Below, in pieces: positions 25,209-34,897 of a stretch of 64,000 bases of DNA. A program made the translations under genes and the position numbers. The stretch covers positions 1-64,000 of the forward strand of contig JARKPB010000008.1 of assembly GCA_029975475.1 (NCBI GenBank). The letters run 5' to 3'. Origin of the DNA: Anaerolineaceae bacterium (lineage in GTDB: Bacteria > Chloroflexota > Anaerolineae > Anaerolineales > Anaerolineaceae). Below the pieces are notes generated by a model, which was not told the DNA's origin, made no database searches, and was given only the letters and a program-made list of their open reading frames with translations. Each line of letters opens with the position of its first letter. Within the stretch, counting starts at the first letter, position 1.

Positions 25209-28200
25209 ATGTCATCGAGATACGCGCCAATTTATCTTGGGGATACTCTGCTTTCACCACCACCGACTGAACCTTCCGGAAAGTATGTGAGTTTTCTGGG
25301 TGATTCGTTTTATAAAATTCAGCGGGTGGATGGGATGCCTCCGTTCTTTATGACGATTGTCAGCGGAGCGGATCACTGGCTTTACATCGCTTCCACCGGC
25401 GGGATCAGCGCTGGCAGGGTTAACGCGGATAACGCGCTCTTTCCCTATTACACCGAGGACAAGCTGATTGAAAACAGCGAAAACACTGGCGCAAAGACGA
25501 TTCTACGCGTCACGCGCGGCGGTCAAACCTGGCTCTGGGAGCCGTTTTCGATCCGCCAATCCGGACAATATCAGGTTGAGCGCAGCCTGTATAAGAATGT
25601 TTCCGGGACCGCGCTGATATTTGAAGAGATCAATCATTCTCTGGAGCTGGTTTTTCAATACGCCTGGCGCACGGGCGACCGGTTTGGTTTTATTAAAACG
25701 GTCTGGCTGCGGAATATCAGCCGCTTAAAAACGCCCTGCGAAATAAGCGTGCTGGACGGGCTTCAAAACCTTTTGCCCAGTAATGTCAGCGCTGCCACCC
25801 AAAATGTGTACAGCTGCCTGCTGGATGCCTATAAACGCAGCGAACTGGATCCAGAGACCAACCTTGGGTTATTTACCCTCAGTTCTCGATTAACGGACCT
25901 TGCCGAGCCCAGCGAATCGCTGGCTGCCAATGTGGTGTTTCAGGTCGGATTGAAACCGATAAATGTTTTGCTCTCCTCCCGTCAGCTGGATCGTTTCCGG
26001 TTCCTGGGAAGCGTGGAAACTGAGGATGAGGTCCGAGGTGAACGAGGCGCGTATTTCATTCACGCAGACATAACGCTGGAACCGGAACAGGAACACAGCT
26101 GGTGCCTCGCGGCTGATGTGAATAAGGATCACGCTTCTCTGGTAAAGCTGCGCGAATTTCTTAAAACCCCGCAAGATGTGCAAACTCAGGAGATTGAGCA
26201 GGATATCGCCTTCAGTACATTTAACCTGCAGAAAATTGTGGCTAACGCGGATGGTTTACAGGTATCTGAAAACATGCTGGCCAGCGCTCACCATTTTTCG
26301 AATGTCCTTTTCAACACCATGCGCGGCGGGATTTTCCATCAATCTTACTGGATTGAGAAAAAAGACCTGGCAAAGTTTGTTGCTACCCATCAGCGCGAAC
26401 TGACGGCGAGCGTTGGCGAAATACTGAGCCCTCTGCCAGACAGGTTCCATCTCTCCGATCTGCGCTCTTTGGCAGACCATTTGGATGACCCGGATCTGCG
26501 CCGTTTGCTGTACACCTATCTGCCGCTGACCTTTAGCCGCCGGCATGGAGATCCCAGCCGCCCGTGGAACCGTTTTTCCATCAACCTCAAGAACGAAGAT
26601 GGATCAGCCCGGTTAGATTATGAAGGCAACTGGCGGGATATTTTCCAGAACTGGGAGGCGCTGGTTTATTCCTTCCCGATGTTTATTGACCCGATGATCC
26701 AAACTTTTTTGTGCGCCACAACCGCGGATGGCTACAATCCTTACCGCATCAGCCGCACCGGTCTGGACTGGGAAGTTCCCGAGGAAGGAAACCCATGGTC
26801 AAATATCGGCTACTGGAGCGACCACCAGATCATTTATCTGCAAAAGCTGCTGGAAGCCAGCGAACGCTTTAACCCGGGCGCGCTGCGAGCGCGTCTTGAC
26901 CACCCCGTTTTCAGTTACGCGAATGTGCCTTACCGCATCAAGCCCTACCAGGAGATTTTAAAAGACCCTTACAACACGATCTTCTTTGATCACGGGCTGC
27001 ACCAGCGGGTTGAGAACGCAGCCGAGCAGAAAGGCAGCGACGCACGCCTGCTGACAGACAGTGACGGCGGGGTTATTCATGCTTCTCTGGTTGAAAAACT
27101 GCTCACCCTGCTGCTGGCGAAACTGGTGAACTTTGTTCCAGAGGGCGGTATCTGGATGAATACCCAGCGGCCGGAATGGAACGACGCCAACAATGCGCTG
27201 GTGGGGTACGGCCTCTCGGTGGTCACGCTGGGTTACTTACGGCGCTTCCTGGGCTTTTTCCGCAATTTACTGGAGGATGACGCTCGCGCGTTCCACCTTC
27301 ACGGAGAAGTGGCCGATTTGTTTCATAAGGTCTACGCAGTAATGCAGGAATTCCATCCCGTTCTGGATCAAGGGTTCACACCCGAACAACGCCGGTCAAT
27401 GATGGATACGCTTGGGGAGGCGGGCAGCATTTACCGCTGGCAGCTCTATGAACGCGGATTCAGCGGTTCGTTAACTCAGCTATCCGCGCGGGATGTTTTT
27501 TCTTTCCTATCCCTGGCGCAACAATACATTGAACACAGCCTGCGCGCCAACCGGAGGGCGGATTCGCTCTATCATGCGTATAACCTGCTGCGTCTGGAGG
27601 CTGGCCGCGCTCAAATTGACCGGCTGTATGAAATGCTGGAAGGGCAGGTTTCTATTCTGTCATCTGGTTTACTGAACGCGGGGGAATCGCTGTCGTTGTT
27701 AAAAAGCCTTCGCAACAGCTCTTTATATACAGCCGATCAACATACCTACATCCTTTATCCGGATCGGCCGATCGCCCCGTTCCTGAAGAAGAACACCTTA
27801 CCGCCTGAACAGGTCAGCCACCTGGTACTGCCCGCAAAATTAATTCAAAGCCAGAATTACGCCCTATTTAACCGGGATATCCATGGCGATTATCATTTTG
27901 GCAGTCATCTGCGCAATATTAAGGATGTTCGCCGGATTCTGGACGGCCTGGAGGATCATCCCGAATTCGCGGCTGACGCTAAAAGAGAAAGGGACGCGAT
28001 CGAGCACCTTTTTGAGGAAACATTCCGACACGCGGAATTTACCGGGCGTTCAGGAACATTTTTTGCCTATGAAGGGCTGGGCAGCGTTTACTGGCACATG
28101 GTGTCGAAACTCCTCCTGGCGGTTCAAGAGACCGCGCTGCGCTTCCGCCATGACCCCGCTGCCAGCCAACTGTGCGCCGTGTATCGCGACATCCGTTCGG

Positions 28201-28670
28201 GACTGGGTTATAAAAAGTCGCCGGGTGAATACGGAGCGTTTCCAGCCGATCCGTATTCGCATACGCCCAAAGGGCGCGGCGCGCGCCAGCCAGGCATGAC
28301 CGGGATGGTCAAAGAAGAAATCCTGACCCGCCAGGCAGAAGTTGGCTGCCAGGTTCAAAACGGCCAGCTGGTGTTCGACCCCTTTTTGGTGGATGCAGAA
28401 GAGCTGCTGTCTTCGCCAATTCATTTCACATACATGGATGTTGCTGGCGAACAGCAGACTTTGTATCTTCCCGCCGGCACCCTGACTTCTTTTGTCTGCC
28501 AGACGCCCGTGATTGTGCAATTTGGGAAGAGGGACGAGATCGAAATATTTTATGATGACGAGACCTGCCGCAAGCTGGCGGGATTGAGGCTGGACGTTGA
28601 GACGAGTCGAAAAATCTTCTGGCGCGATGGAGCGGTCAACCATCTTATGGTAACCTTTGCCAGAAGATAG
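25209..28670 (+). CDS. GH94-like glycoside phosphorylase, probable beta-1,3-oligoglucan phosphorylase
   Basis: This protein of about 1153 residues is annotated in relatives as cellobiose phosphorylase-like. An N-terminal beta-sandwich (about 1-290) leads to a helical (alpha/alpha)6 catalytic domain. The general acid is probably Asp659 in the RPEWNDANNALVG stretch, matching the WND motif of GH94-type enzymes. Chain length fits GH149/GH161, families that phosphorolyse beta-1,3-oligoglucans, better than GH94 cellobiose phosphorylases of about 800 residues. With the two laminarinase-type GH16 genes, release of glucose 1-phosphate from laminari-oligosaccharides is the likely role. AGAGG seven bases before ATG 25209 supports this start; ATG 25191 is possible. 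Confidence 0.78.
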   Translation: MSSRYAPIYLGDTLLSPPPTEPSGKYVSFLGDSFYKIQRVDGMPPFFMTIVSGADHWLYIASTGGISAGRVNADNALFPYYTEDKLIENSENTGAKTILRVTRGGQTWLWEPFSIRQSGQYQVERSLYKNVSGTALIFEEINHSLELVFQYAWRTGDRFGFIKTVWLRNISRLKTPCEISVLDGLQNLLPSNVSAATQNVYSCLLDAYKRSELDPETNLGLFTLSSRLTDLAEPSESLAANVVFQVGLKPINVLLSSRQLDRFRFLGSVETEDEVRGERGAYFIHADITLEPEQEHSWCLAADVNKDHASLVKLREFLKTPQDVQTQEIEQDIAFSTFNLQKIVANADGLQVSENMLASAHHFSNVLFNTMRGGIFHQSYWIEKKDLAKFVATHQRELTASVGEILSPLPDRFHLSDLRSLADHLDDPDLRRLLYTYLPLTFSRRHGDPSRPWNRFSINLKNEDGSARLDYEGNWRDIFQNWEALVYSFPMFIDPMIQTFLCATTADGYNPYRISRTGLDWEVPEEGNPWSNIGYWSDHQIIYLQKLLEASERFNPGALRARLDHPVFSYANVPYRIKPYQEILKDPYNTIFFDHGLHQRVENAAEQKGSDARLLTDSDGGVIHASLVEKLLTLLLAKLVNFVPEGGIWMNTQRPEWNDANNALVGYGLSVVTLGYLRRFLGFFRNLLEDDARAFHLHGEVADLFHKVYAVMQEFHPVLDQGFTPEQRRSMMDTLGEAGSIYRWQLYERGFSGSLTQLSARDVFSFLSLAQQYIEHSLRANRRADSLYHAYNLLRLEAGRAQIDRLYEMLEGQVSILSSGLLNAGESLSLLKSLRNSSLYTADQHTYILYPDRPIAPFLKKNTLPPEQVSHLVLPAKLIQSQNYALFNRDIHGDYHFGSHLRNIKDVRRILDGLEDHPEFAADAKRERDAIEHLFEETFRHAEFTGRSGTFFAYEGLGSVYWHMVSKLLLAVQETALRFRHDPAASQLCAVYRDIRSGLGYKKSPGEYGAFPADPYSHTPKGRGARQPGMTGMVKEEILTRQAEVGCQVQNGQLVFDPFLVDAEELLSSPIHFTYMDVAGEQQTLYLPAGTLTSFVCQTPVIVQFGKRDEIEIFYDDETCRKLAGLRLDVETSRKIFWRDGAVNHLMVTFARR

Positions 28671-28835
28671 GGGACGATCGCTTTGCACAGGATGGTCCGT
28701 TGTTTCCCGGATAGGTCCTGGTTTGCCAGCCAATACCGGATCTTGACGATCGTCGCGAGAAGGCAGACAGTCTTCGGGCCGGGGTGACCTGCGCGGGCAG
28801 CCGCCGCCTCTTTGAGCTGCCGGAAATTAATGGTG

Positions 28836-28898
28836 CTTCCTCGCAGGCGCGCTTGAGCTTATCCTCAAAATGGATTTGCAGACGCGCTGGCGAGGAAG
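28836..28898. repeat. Imperfect 16-bp inverted repeat around the KbaZ stop
   Basis: CTTCCTCGCAGGCGCG (28836-28851) and CGCGCTGGCGAGGAAG (28883-28898) are inverted copies with two mismatches. The stop codon of the minus-strand KbaZ-like gene (28865-28867) is in the loop. It may end or stabilise the convergent transcripts that meet here. Confidence 0.5.
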
Positions 28899-30133
28899 TA
28901 CTTTTCCAGCGCCTGTTTGATGTTTTCTTTTATCATCAAAATTGGGTCAATTCGCAGCGGACCATTTCCGAGAGAATCTGAATGGACCAGTCCAAATTGA
29001 TGCAGCAGAGGAGCGGGAACGGCTGTTTGGGTTAAATTCCGCAGCAGTTGATTGAACGCGTGTTTCACTTCCGGATAAGCCCAGTAATACCGGATCCGAT
29101 CGCTGAGGCTGAACTTTCTGGCCAGCGCGACCTGCCAGGGGCTGCCGGAGTAGTATTTTTCCCAGTACTGGGGATGGTTGACCATGCAGTTCTCGATTAC
29201 CGCCAGAATATTGGAGCGTTCATCTTCCCTGAAGAGCTCATCTTCAAGCATGGCGAGGTTGAAGATCTGTTCGCGAAGGGCAAAGGTTAACGCAGGGCCA
29301 ACTTTGAGGATGCGAAAGCCGTCTTCGACCAGCCGGTTCAGGCTGGCCTGCGACTGGTAGTCAGTTGAGTGAACTTCATAGACATAGGATTGGTGAGCAA
29401 TGAATTCGGACAGATGGCGCGTTAGAGAAGAATCGTACTGGTATGCGAATTGGTCCCCGTACTCAACCCCGGGTTGAACGACCACAGCGATCACCCTGTC
29501 CCAGGCGGATTGAAGCCCTTGCCTGGCAAAGGCTGTCTGGTGGAGTTCGGTCATCTCGCGCACGGAATCCGCCGAGGTCACTTCTGGCCGTGCCTCCTGA
29601 TTCTGGATGCCGCCCGGAGCCGGGACTTCGCTCCCAATGACATAGACCGGCTTCTGAGCCAGGTGAGCGGCGGATTGTTCGGCAAGGGTAGCCAGCCGGG
29701 CGGCCCGCTGCGCGCAGATTTCCGCGTCTAACGCCCCGGGCTGGTCCTCTAATAGCGGCATACTGCAGTCAATATGGATTTTTGTAAAACCCGCTCGAAC
29801 ATAATCTTGAATCAATTTACCGGCTTTTTCCATGGCAGTGGCTGCCGGCTCGTTTTGCCAGGCAACCGGACCAAGGTGATCTCCGCCCAGCGCGATGCGG
29901 CCGGCGGGGACTGAAAGCTGACTGGCAAGTCTGGAGACGGTTTCGGCGAACGCCAGCGGGGTCATGCCGGTATATCCCCCGTACTGGTTTACCTGATTGG
30001 CTGTTGCTTCGATAATCAGCTCCTGACCGGATTCCAGGGCGGTTTCAATCACCAGCGGATGCGCGGAACAGACGGAGGGGATGCCGCGCTTTTTTTCAGC
30101 CGATTTTGCGTTAAGGATGGTTTCCAGGAGCAT
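28865..30133 (-). CDS. kbaZ: KbaZ/GatZ-type tagatose-bisphosphate aldolase accessory subunit
   Basis: This 422-residue protein matches the GatZ/KbaZ family along its full length (PSVCSAHPLVIETAL, EATANQVNQYGGYTGM, LGGDHLGP, KIHIDCSMPL). In enterobacteria it is the non-catalytic subunit that stabilises the class II aldolase KbaY/GatY, which splits tagatose 1,6-bisphosphate into glyceraldehyde 3-phosphate and dihydroxyacetone phosphate. No KbaY gene is present here; a class I LacD-like aldolase gene lies upstream instead. AGGA close to ATG 30133 supports the start. It is the last gene of the DeoR-led operon. Confidence 0.85.
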   Translation of the reverse strand: MLLETILNAKSAEKKRGIPSVCSAHPLVIETALESGQELIIEATANQVNQYGGYTGMTPLAFAETVSRLASQLSVPAGRIALGGDHLGPVAWQNEPAATAMEKAGKLIQDYVRAGFTKIHIDCSMPLLEDQPGALDAEICAQRAARLATLAEQSAAHLAQKPVYVIGSEVPAPGGIQNQEARPEVTSADSVREMTELHQTAFARQGLQSAWDRVIAVVVQPGVEYGDQFAYQYDSSLTRHLSEFIAHQSYVYEVHSTDYQSQASLNRLVEDGFRILKVGPALTFALREQIFNLAMLEDELFREDERSNILAVIENCMVNHPQYWEKYYSGSPWQVALARKFSLSDRIRYYWAYPEVKHAFNQLLRNLTQTAVPAPLLHQFGLVHSDSLGNGPLRIDPILMIKENIKQALEKYFLASASANPF

Positions 30134-30197
30134 GAATTCCTGCCAGAACTTTCAGAGCCAGGAGATTAGACCGATGGACCGCTCAACCGCGGAACCG

Positions 30198-31148
30198 TCA
30201 GTAATTCTGGTACCAGTCGAAGTCCGCGCTGGCGGTGAAGAAATCTGTCCACGGCCTGCCTGCTGAACAACAAACGGCGTTAAGCTGTTCCAGGCGCCGC
30301 ATTGCTTCTCCATCTAAAAAGGCGCGGCGTTCCTCACCCTGTACATACACCGCCTCCTGCCAGACAGCGCGGCCGACCGCCACGCCGCTTGCGCCAGCCT
30401 GGCAGGCGATTTCGGTTTGGCGGACGAAGCGGTCAAAGTTGATCCCGGAGGACAGCAAAATCCAGGGGATTTGGATGGACTGGCTGATCTGGCGGCAGGC
30501 TTCCGTCATTTCGTGCTCATCTAAATCTTCCGCATCCCCGGGGAACTCAATTTTCAGCAGATCCACACCCGGGATGCTGCCCAGCAATCTGGCCGACTCG
30601 GTTACCACGGTTTTTTTGGTTTTCGCACCGGTTGCTGCTTTTTTCAGAGGATAGGTGAGGATTTCGAGCATGAATGCCAGGTCATACTTCCGGCATTTTT
30701 CAGCCACTTTGCGGATGACCGTTTCTTGCCTGCGTGCCGCAGCCGCGTCCGGGTGGTAGTAAATCAACAGTTTTGCCATGCTGGCGCCCATGCGCCGGAT
30801 TTTTTCAACACTCCAGCCCGGGATGAGCCGGGTCTGGCGGTTGCTGGCATCGCCAACATAACCGGTGGATTCCAGGGCGACGATTAATCCGCGGTTTCCG
30901 GGAAGTACATTGGCCGCGATCGACTGGGCAGCCGAGACTTCCGGGTCCAGTAATACCGATGTAGCGGACGGCGCCAGATGGCGGACGACATCCAGCTTGA
31001 AGCGGCTCAGATTTTGAGGTAACTGGAAATCGGGGTTGATTTTTTTGAGGTTCTGGCGGTGATCCAGAGCCAGACAGGTAAACGTGCCGGCCGCCGATGT
31101 GCACTGCTGAAAGGATCGGAATTTTCCGATGGACAGGGGGGATGTCAT
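30198..31148 (-). CDS. Class I aldolase, LacD/YihT-like
   Basis: This 316-residue TIM-barrel protein resembles tagatose 1,6-bisphosphate aldolase LacD and sulfofructose-phosphate aldolase YihT. ALDHRQNL (27-34) is the phosphate-site strand, and Lys199 in LLKIEFP is the expected Schiff-base lysine. Tagatose 1,6-bisphosphate, or a related ketose phosphate, is the likely substrate given the KbaZ-like neighbour. No sulfosugar genes are nearby, so a YihT role is unlikely. I chose ATG 31148; a GTG at 31169 would add seven residues. It lies between GH4 and KbaZ-like genes. Confidence 0.78.
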   Translation of the reverse strand: MTSPLSIGKFRSFQQCTSAAGTFTCLALDHRQNLKKINPDFQLPQNLSRFKLDVVRHLAPSATSVLLDPEVSAAQSIAANVLPGNRGLIVALESTGYVGDASNRQTRLIPGWSVEKIRRMGASMAKLLIYYHPDAAAARRQETVIRKVAEKCRKYDLAFMLEILTYPLKKAATGAKTKKTVVTESARLLGSIPGVDLLKIEFPGDAEDLDEHEMTEACRQISQSIQIPWILLSSGINFDRFVRQTEIACQAGASGVAVGRAVWQEAVYVQGEERRAFLDGEAMRRLEQLNAVCCSAGRPWTDFFTASADFDWYQNY

Positions 31149-31175
31149 TTTCTTTGATCCTGAGTCCACTCTTCG

Positions 31176-32456
31176 TTATTTTTTCAACCAGCCCAGGTAA
31201 GGGCTGTTTACCTCGAGGACATCTTCCAGTAAAGCCCTGGAAAGGTCAAAATCCTGGATCAGCGGATGCATCAGCAGGCATTCCAGCATCTGGTTGACAT
31301 CCCGCTTGAAGCAGGCGTCGATCAGGGCTGTCTCATAGAGCTTCATGGTGATGACGAGCGGTTTCACCACAGCGGGCAGCGGTTCGATTTGAACGGCCTG
31401 GACGCGGTTCTTGTGGACCAGGACCGGGGCTTCGATAAAGCCCTCCGCGGGCAGCTCGGTCAGGGTGTTTTCGTTCTTGAATATCGCATAATGGATTCCG
31501 CCGCCGTCGGTGATTAAATCTTTGATCAGGTTGGCGACCACGCTGGAATAACCGTAACCGCCGCGGCGTTTTAATGCTTCCGGGATTGCAGAGGCGGTTT
31601 TAAACTCATCCAGCAGCTGTTTCTCGAGTTCGAGGACAATTTCCGAGCGGTTCTTTTCCTGGGTTTGGAGATGATCCATCACGCGGTTCTTTAGGAAATA
31701 GTATTGAAGATACGGATTGGGAATCACGCCGAGTGCGCGGATGAATTCATCCGGAAACGGCAGCCCGGTTTCCGCCTGCCGGTAGGCAGAAAGAACCTCT
31801 GCGATCCTGTTTTCTCCGTTCACGATCACCCGATCCACAAAGGTCATGTGGTTGATGCCGCGCCAGTTCATGTAAATCGATGACGGCGGGACATGCAGGT
31901 GTTCCGCCAGAATGTCGGTCAATCTCACAGAAACGTTGCACACCCCGAGCACTTTCTTGTGGCCCAGGCGGTAAAACGTCTCAGCCAGCATGCCGGCCGG
32001 GTTGGTAAAATTTAAGATCCAGGCATCCGGCGCGTTTTGGGCGATGATATGGGCATATTCGGCGACCATGGGGAATGACCGCAGATAAGTCGCAAAGCCG
32101 CAAACCGATATGGTCTCGGTGTAGGGCAGGTGATATTTATGCCCCAACTTTTCATCTTCGATCCTCGCCAGCACGCCGCCCGCGCGCAGCTGATTGCAGA
32201 CAAAGGCGGAATCCCGAACGGCCTCCACCGGATCCATGGTGGACTCCATTTGAATTGGGAGTTCATTTTTATTTATGATGCGTTTGCACATCTCTCCCAC
32301 AATATCAAGCCGCTCTTCCGAAATATCCATTAAGGAGACCGTCAGAGGACCGGTTTGACCGGCGTTTTGTCCAAGCATGGTGATCAATTCAGGGGTAAAC
32401 ACGCTTCCCCCGCCAATTACGCTGATCTTTACAGGTTTGTGATCCATTCTGGTCAT
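31176..32456 (-). CDS. GH4 family glycosidase, probably 6-phospho-beta-glycosidase type
   Basis: This 426-residue protein begins with the NAD-binding strand ISVIGGGSVFTPEL and carries the GH4 metal/catalytic segments NFTNPAG, GVCNVS and NHMTFV. GH4 enzymes use NAD and a divalent metal with a redox-elimination mechanism. The CNV tetrad resembles the CNVP/CNIP signature of 6-phospho-beta-glucosidases more than the CHS or CHG of alpha-glycosidases, so a phosphorylated beta-glycoside is the best guess. It is cytoplasmic. An FGGY kinase gene is immediately upstream. AGGAG lies eleven bases before ATG 32456. Confidence 0.82.
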   Translation of the reverse strand: MTRMDHKPVKISVIGGGSVFTPELITMLGQNAGQTGPLTVSLMDISEERLDIVGEMCKRIINKNELPIQMESTMDPVEAVRDSAFVCNQLRAGGVLARIEDEKLGHKYHLPYTETISVCGFATYLRSFPMVAEYAHIIAQNAPDAWILNFTNPAGMLAETFYRLGHKKVLGVCNVSVRLTDILAEHLHVPPSSIYMNWRGINHMTFVDRVIVNGENRIAEVLSAYRQAETGLPFPDEFIRALGVIPNPYLQYYFLKNRVMDHLQTQEKNRSEIVLELEKQLLDEFKTASAIPEALKRRGGYGYSSVVANLIKDLITDGGGIHYAIFKNENTLTELPAEGFIEAPVLVHKNRVQAVQIEPLPAVVKPLVITMKLYETALIDACFKRDVNQMLECLLMHPLIQDFDLSRALLEDVLEVNSPYLGWLKK

Positions 32457-32488
32457 TGTTCTCAAGTCTCCTTAACCAAAAAATTTGT

Positions 32489-34036
32489 TCACTGCGGACT
32501 GTCAGACAGCCGGGACACCGCTGGCAAATAATTTCGCTCGAAATACGCGAGATATTGGTCAGTCCTGGCTGTGTCCGGCCGGTAGATGGTGGTGCCGCGG
32601 CTTTGCACGACTTCTCCGATTTGTTGATAATGATCGAACCTGCCGCACCCCAGACCCGCCAGCATGGCCGCGCCCAGGGCGGATGCCTCTTTAAGTTCCG
32701 GAGCGAGGATGGGCACGCCGAGAATGTCAGATTTCATCTGCATCCAGTATTGATTGCGGGTGATTCCTCCGACGCTAATCATCTGAAGGGATTCAAGGTT
32801 TAGGAAGGTTTGATGGTATGCCAACATGCGTTTTGATTCATAACAATGCGACAGCATGGCTGCCCGCATGATGGCAGCGCGCGAAGATTTGGTGTTTAAC
32901 CCGAGGACAGCTCCTCTTGCCTGGGGGTTAAACTGCGGGAACAACTGCCCGAAAAGATAAGGAATGAAGATTTCTTCCTGCTGATCAACGCTGTCCAAGG
33001 TTTGGATTTCAGCCAGCATTGTTTCCCAGACGCCAGTTCCGGTCTGAGGCGCGTTCGCTTCCGCCGGGTAGAGAAGGTTTTTCAACCATTCGATCTGCCC
33101 GCTTCCGATGCGCTCGGTCATCAGGCTGTAGGTGTGTGGGAGCACGTGGATGTCCATCAAGCAGCGGGTGCGATCATCTTCTGCTCGCTGAACAGGAGCG
33201 GTGTGGAAGGTGGCGGTGATTTCAAAGGTTCCTTCAATGTTGAAAATTTGGCCAGGCCGGGTGCAGCCCACAGCCAGAGCGGCGCAGAGGTAATCATGCC
33301 CTCCGGAGAAAATCGGCAGCGGCTCGCGAAAGCCGATCAGGCCGGTGATTTCAGGCGAAGTCACCCCAATTGGCTCCCCGCCGTTGACAATGGAACCGAA
33401 AACGGTCGGGTCAAGTTCGAGGTCTTCCAGGATTGAATTCCAAAGGCGGTCCTGCGTGTGATCCCAGATTCCGAATGAACCGACGATGCTGCGGTCCGCG
33501 GCTTTTCCTCCTGTGAGTCGGTAGGTGATGAAATTGCTCACCGGCAGGATCAGGCTGATTTTGGCGAAGGTATCAGGATATTGTCCTTTTAACAATGACC
33601 AGATGAACCACGAGGTGGTTGGAGCCAGCGGGTAGCCGGTGATTTTCTGAAATTCAGCCGGGTTGAATGCCTGCTGGTATTTTATTAACAAGGCTGATTC
33701 GCCCGATTTATAGCTGATAACCGGGAACAACGGTTCGCCGTGAGAATCCAGCATTACAGAGGAGCATCCAACACTGGTGACCGCGGCTCCGAGCGGGCGG
33801 TAGTGGTTCGCTTTGAGAATTTCGCCAGTTTCTTTCAGGAGGTCAAGAACCGCCAGCCAGAGCAGGGTTGGATCCCAGGCGCGGTATTCTTTCTCCCAGC
33901 GGCCGTGTTTCTGTAGAACTCTGGTGGTTGGATAGCTAATCTGATCCAGCTGGCGGGCATCCAGGTCAAAAATACAACAGCGAAGACTTGTGCTGCCGAT
34001 ATCAATTCCGAGGAGGACTTCATGGGTGGAAGACAT
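32489..34036 (-). CDS. FGGY-family carbohydrate kinase
   Basis: This 515-residue protein has both actin-like ATPase lobes of FGGY kinases: the N-terminal phosphate loop GIDIGSTSLRCCIFD and C-terminal nucleotide motifs (ISVGGITRN, SALGAAMLAG). It phosphorylates a sugar or polyol with ATP. The substrate is not predictable from the N-lobe, but the downstream GH4, LacD-like and KbaZ-like genes suggest a hexose, hexitol or ketohexose that enters the tagatose route. It follows the second permease gene by 24 bases. Confidence 0.85.
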   Translation of the reverse strand: MSSTHEVLLGIDIGSTSLRCCIFDLDARQLDQISYPTTRVLQKHGRWEKEYRAWDPTLLWLAVLDLLKETGEILKANHYRPLGAAVTSVGCSSVMLDSHGEPLFPVISYKSGESALLIKYQQAFNPAEFQKITGYPLAPTTSWFIWSLLKGQYPDTFAKISLILPVSNFITYRLTGGKAADRSIVGSFGIWDHTQDRLWNSILEDLELDPTVFGSIVNGGEPIGVTSPEITGLIGFREPLPIFSGGHDYLCAALAVGCTRPGQIFNIEGTFEITATFHTAPVQRAEDDRTRCLMDIHVLPHTYSLMTERIGSGQIEWLKNLLYPAEANAPQTGTGVWETMLAEIQTLDSVDQQEEIFIPYLFGQLFPQFNPQARGAVLGLNTKSSRAAIMRAAMLSHCYESKRMLAYHQTFLNLESLQMISVGGITRNQYWMQMKSDILGVPILAPELKEASALGAAMLAGLGCGRFDHYQQIGEVVQSRGTTIYRPDTARTDQYLAYFERNYLPAVSRLSDSPQ

Positions 34037-34060
34037 TCTTTTCGGTTCCAGAGGACGGGC

Positions 34061-34897
34061 TTACCCTTTGACCGAACCAGCGACCAGACCGCCGGCGATA
34101 TACTTTCTGAAAATAATCGCGATGAAAGCGGGCGGTATCAGCGCCAGCAAACCGCCAGCGGTGATCATTCCATACTCGGTTGAGTGTTTGGTCACAAATT
34201 CAGTGATGACCACGGTCAACGGCTTGGTCTCGGGAACCGGCGCCATGATCAACGGGATCATAAACTGATTCCAGGTGTTTAAGAATATGGTCAAGGCCGC
34301 GGCAAACAGAACCGGATAGGAAAGGGGCAGGACTACCTTAAACAATCCCTGGATCCGCGTACAGCCGTCGAGCCAGGCGGCTTCTTCCAGTTCGCGCGGC
34401 AGGGTGCAGAAATGGTTGCTGAGCATCCAGACGCTTAGGGGAAAGAAGGACGACGCATAAATGATGATCAGGCCGATCTTCTTATCAAGGAGGCCCCACA
34501 ACCCAAACATTTGATAAAGGGTAATGATGGTCGCGAGCGCCGGAACCACAAAAGTGATCAGGAGTCCAATCCGAATCACCTCCCGCCCTTTAAACTTGAT
34601 GCGGCTGAAGGCGTACGCTGAAAGCACGGCGATCGGAAGCACAAACGCGATGGTCAGGATGGAAGTTGAAAGCGAATTGCGCATCCCGCGGAGAAACGCG
34701 CTGCCTGGTTTTGAATCCTGCTTGAGCAATTTTTGATAGTTGGTCAGCGTCGGTTCCTGGGGCAGGATTGTGGTCGAACTGAACATTTCTTTCTGGGTGG
34801 TAACGCTCATCACAATCGACCAGGCGATTGGGCCTAAGGACCAGATGATGAGAAAGGCGACCGAGAGGATATAAACCCACTGAAATTTCTTTTTCAT
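34061..34897 (-). CDS. Sugar ABC transporter permease, MalG type (second importer)
   Basis: This 278-residue membrane protein has six likely spans and the EAA loop (ELEEAAWLDGCTRIQGLFKV). It overlaps the upstream MalF-type gene by four bases (ATGA). With the binding protein encoded at 37223-35910 it forms the second sugar importer of the window. As in the first importer operon, no ATPase gene is present. Confidence 0.9.
   Translation of the reverse strand: MKKKFQWVYILSVAFLIIWSLGPIAWSIVMSVTTQKEMFSSTTILPQEPTLTNYQKLLKQDSKPGSAFLRGMRNSLSTSILTIAFVLPIAVLSAYAFSRIKFKGREVIRIGLLITFVVPALATIITLYQMFGLWGLLDKKIGLIIIYASSFFPLSVWMLSNHFCTLPRELEEAAWLDGCTRIQGLFKVVLPLSYPVLFAAALTIFLNTWNQFMIPLIMAPVPETKPLTVVITEFVTKHSTEYGMITAGGLLALIPPAFIAIIFRKYIAGGLVAGSVKG

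Noticed and set aside
30198-31148. Sulfoquinovose pathway aldolase (YihT)
   Set aside because: The protein is YihT-like, but no sulfoquinovosidase, sulfolactaldehyde or sulfosugar transport genes were recognised nearby; a tagatose-type role fits the neighbours better.
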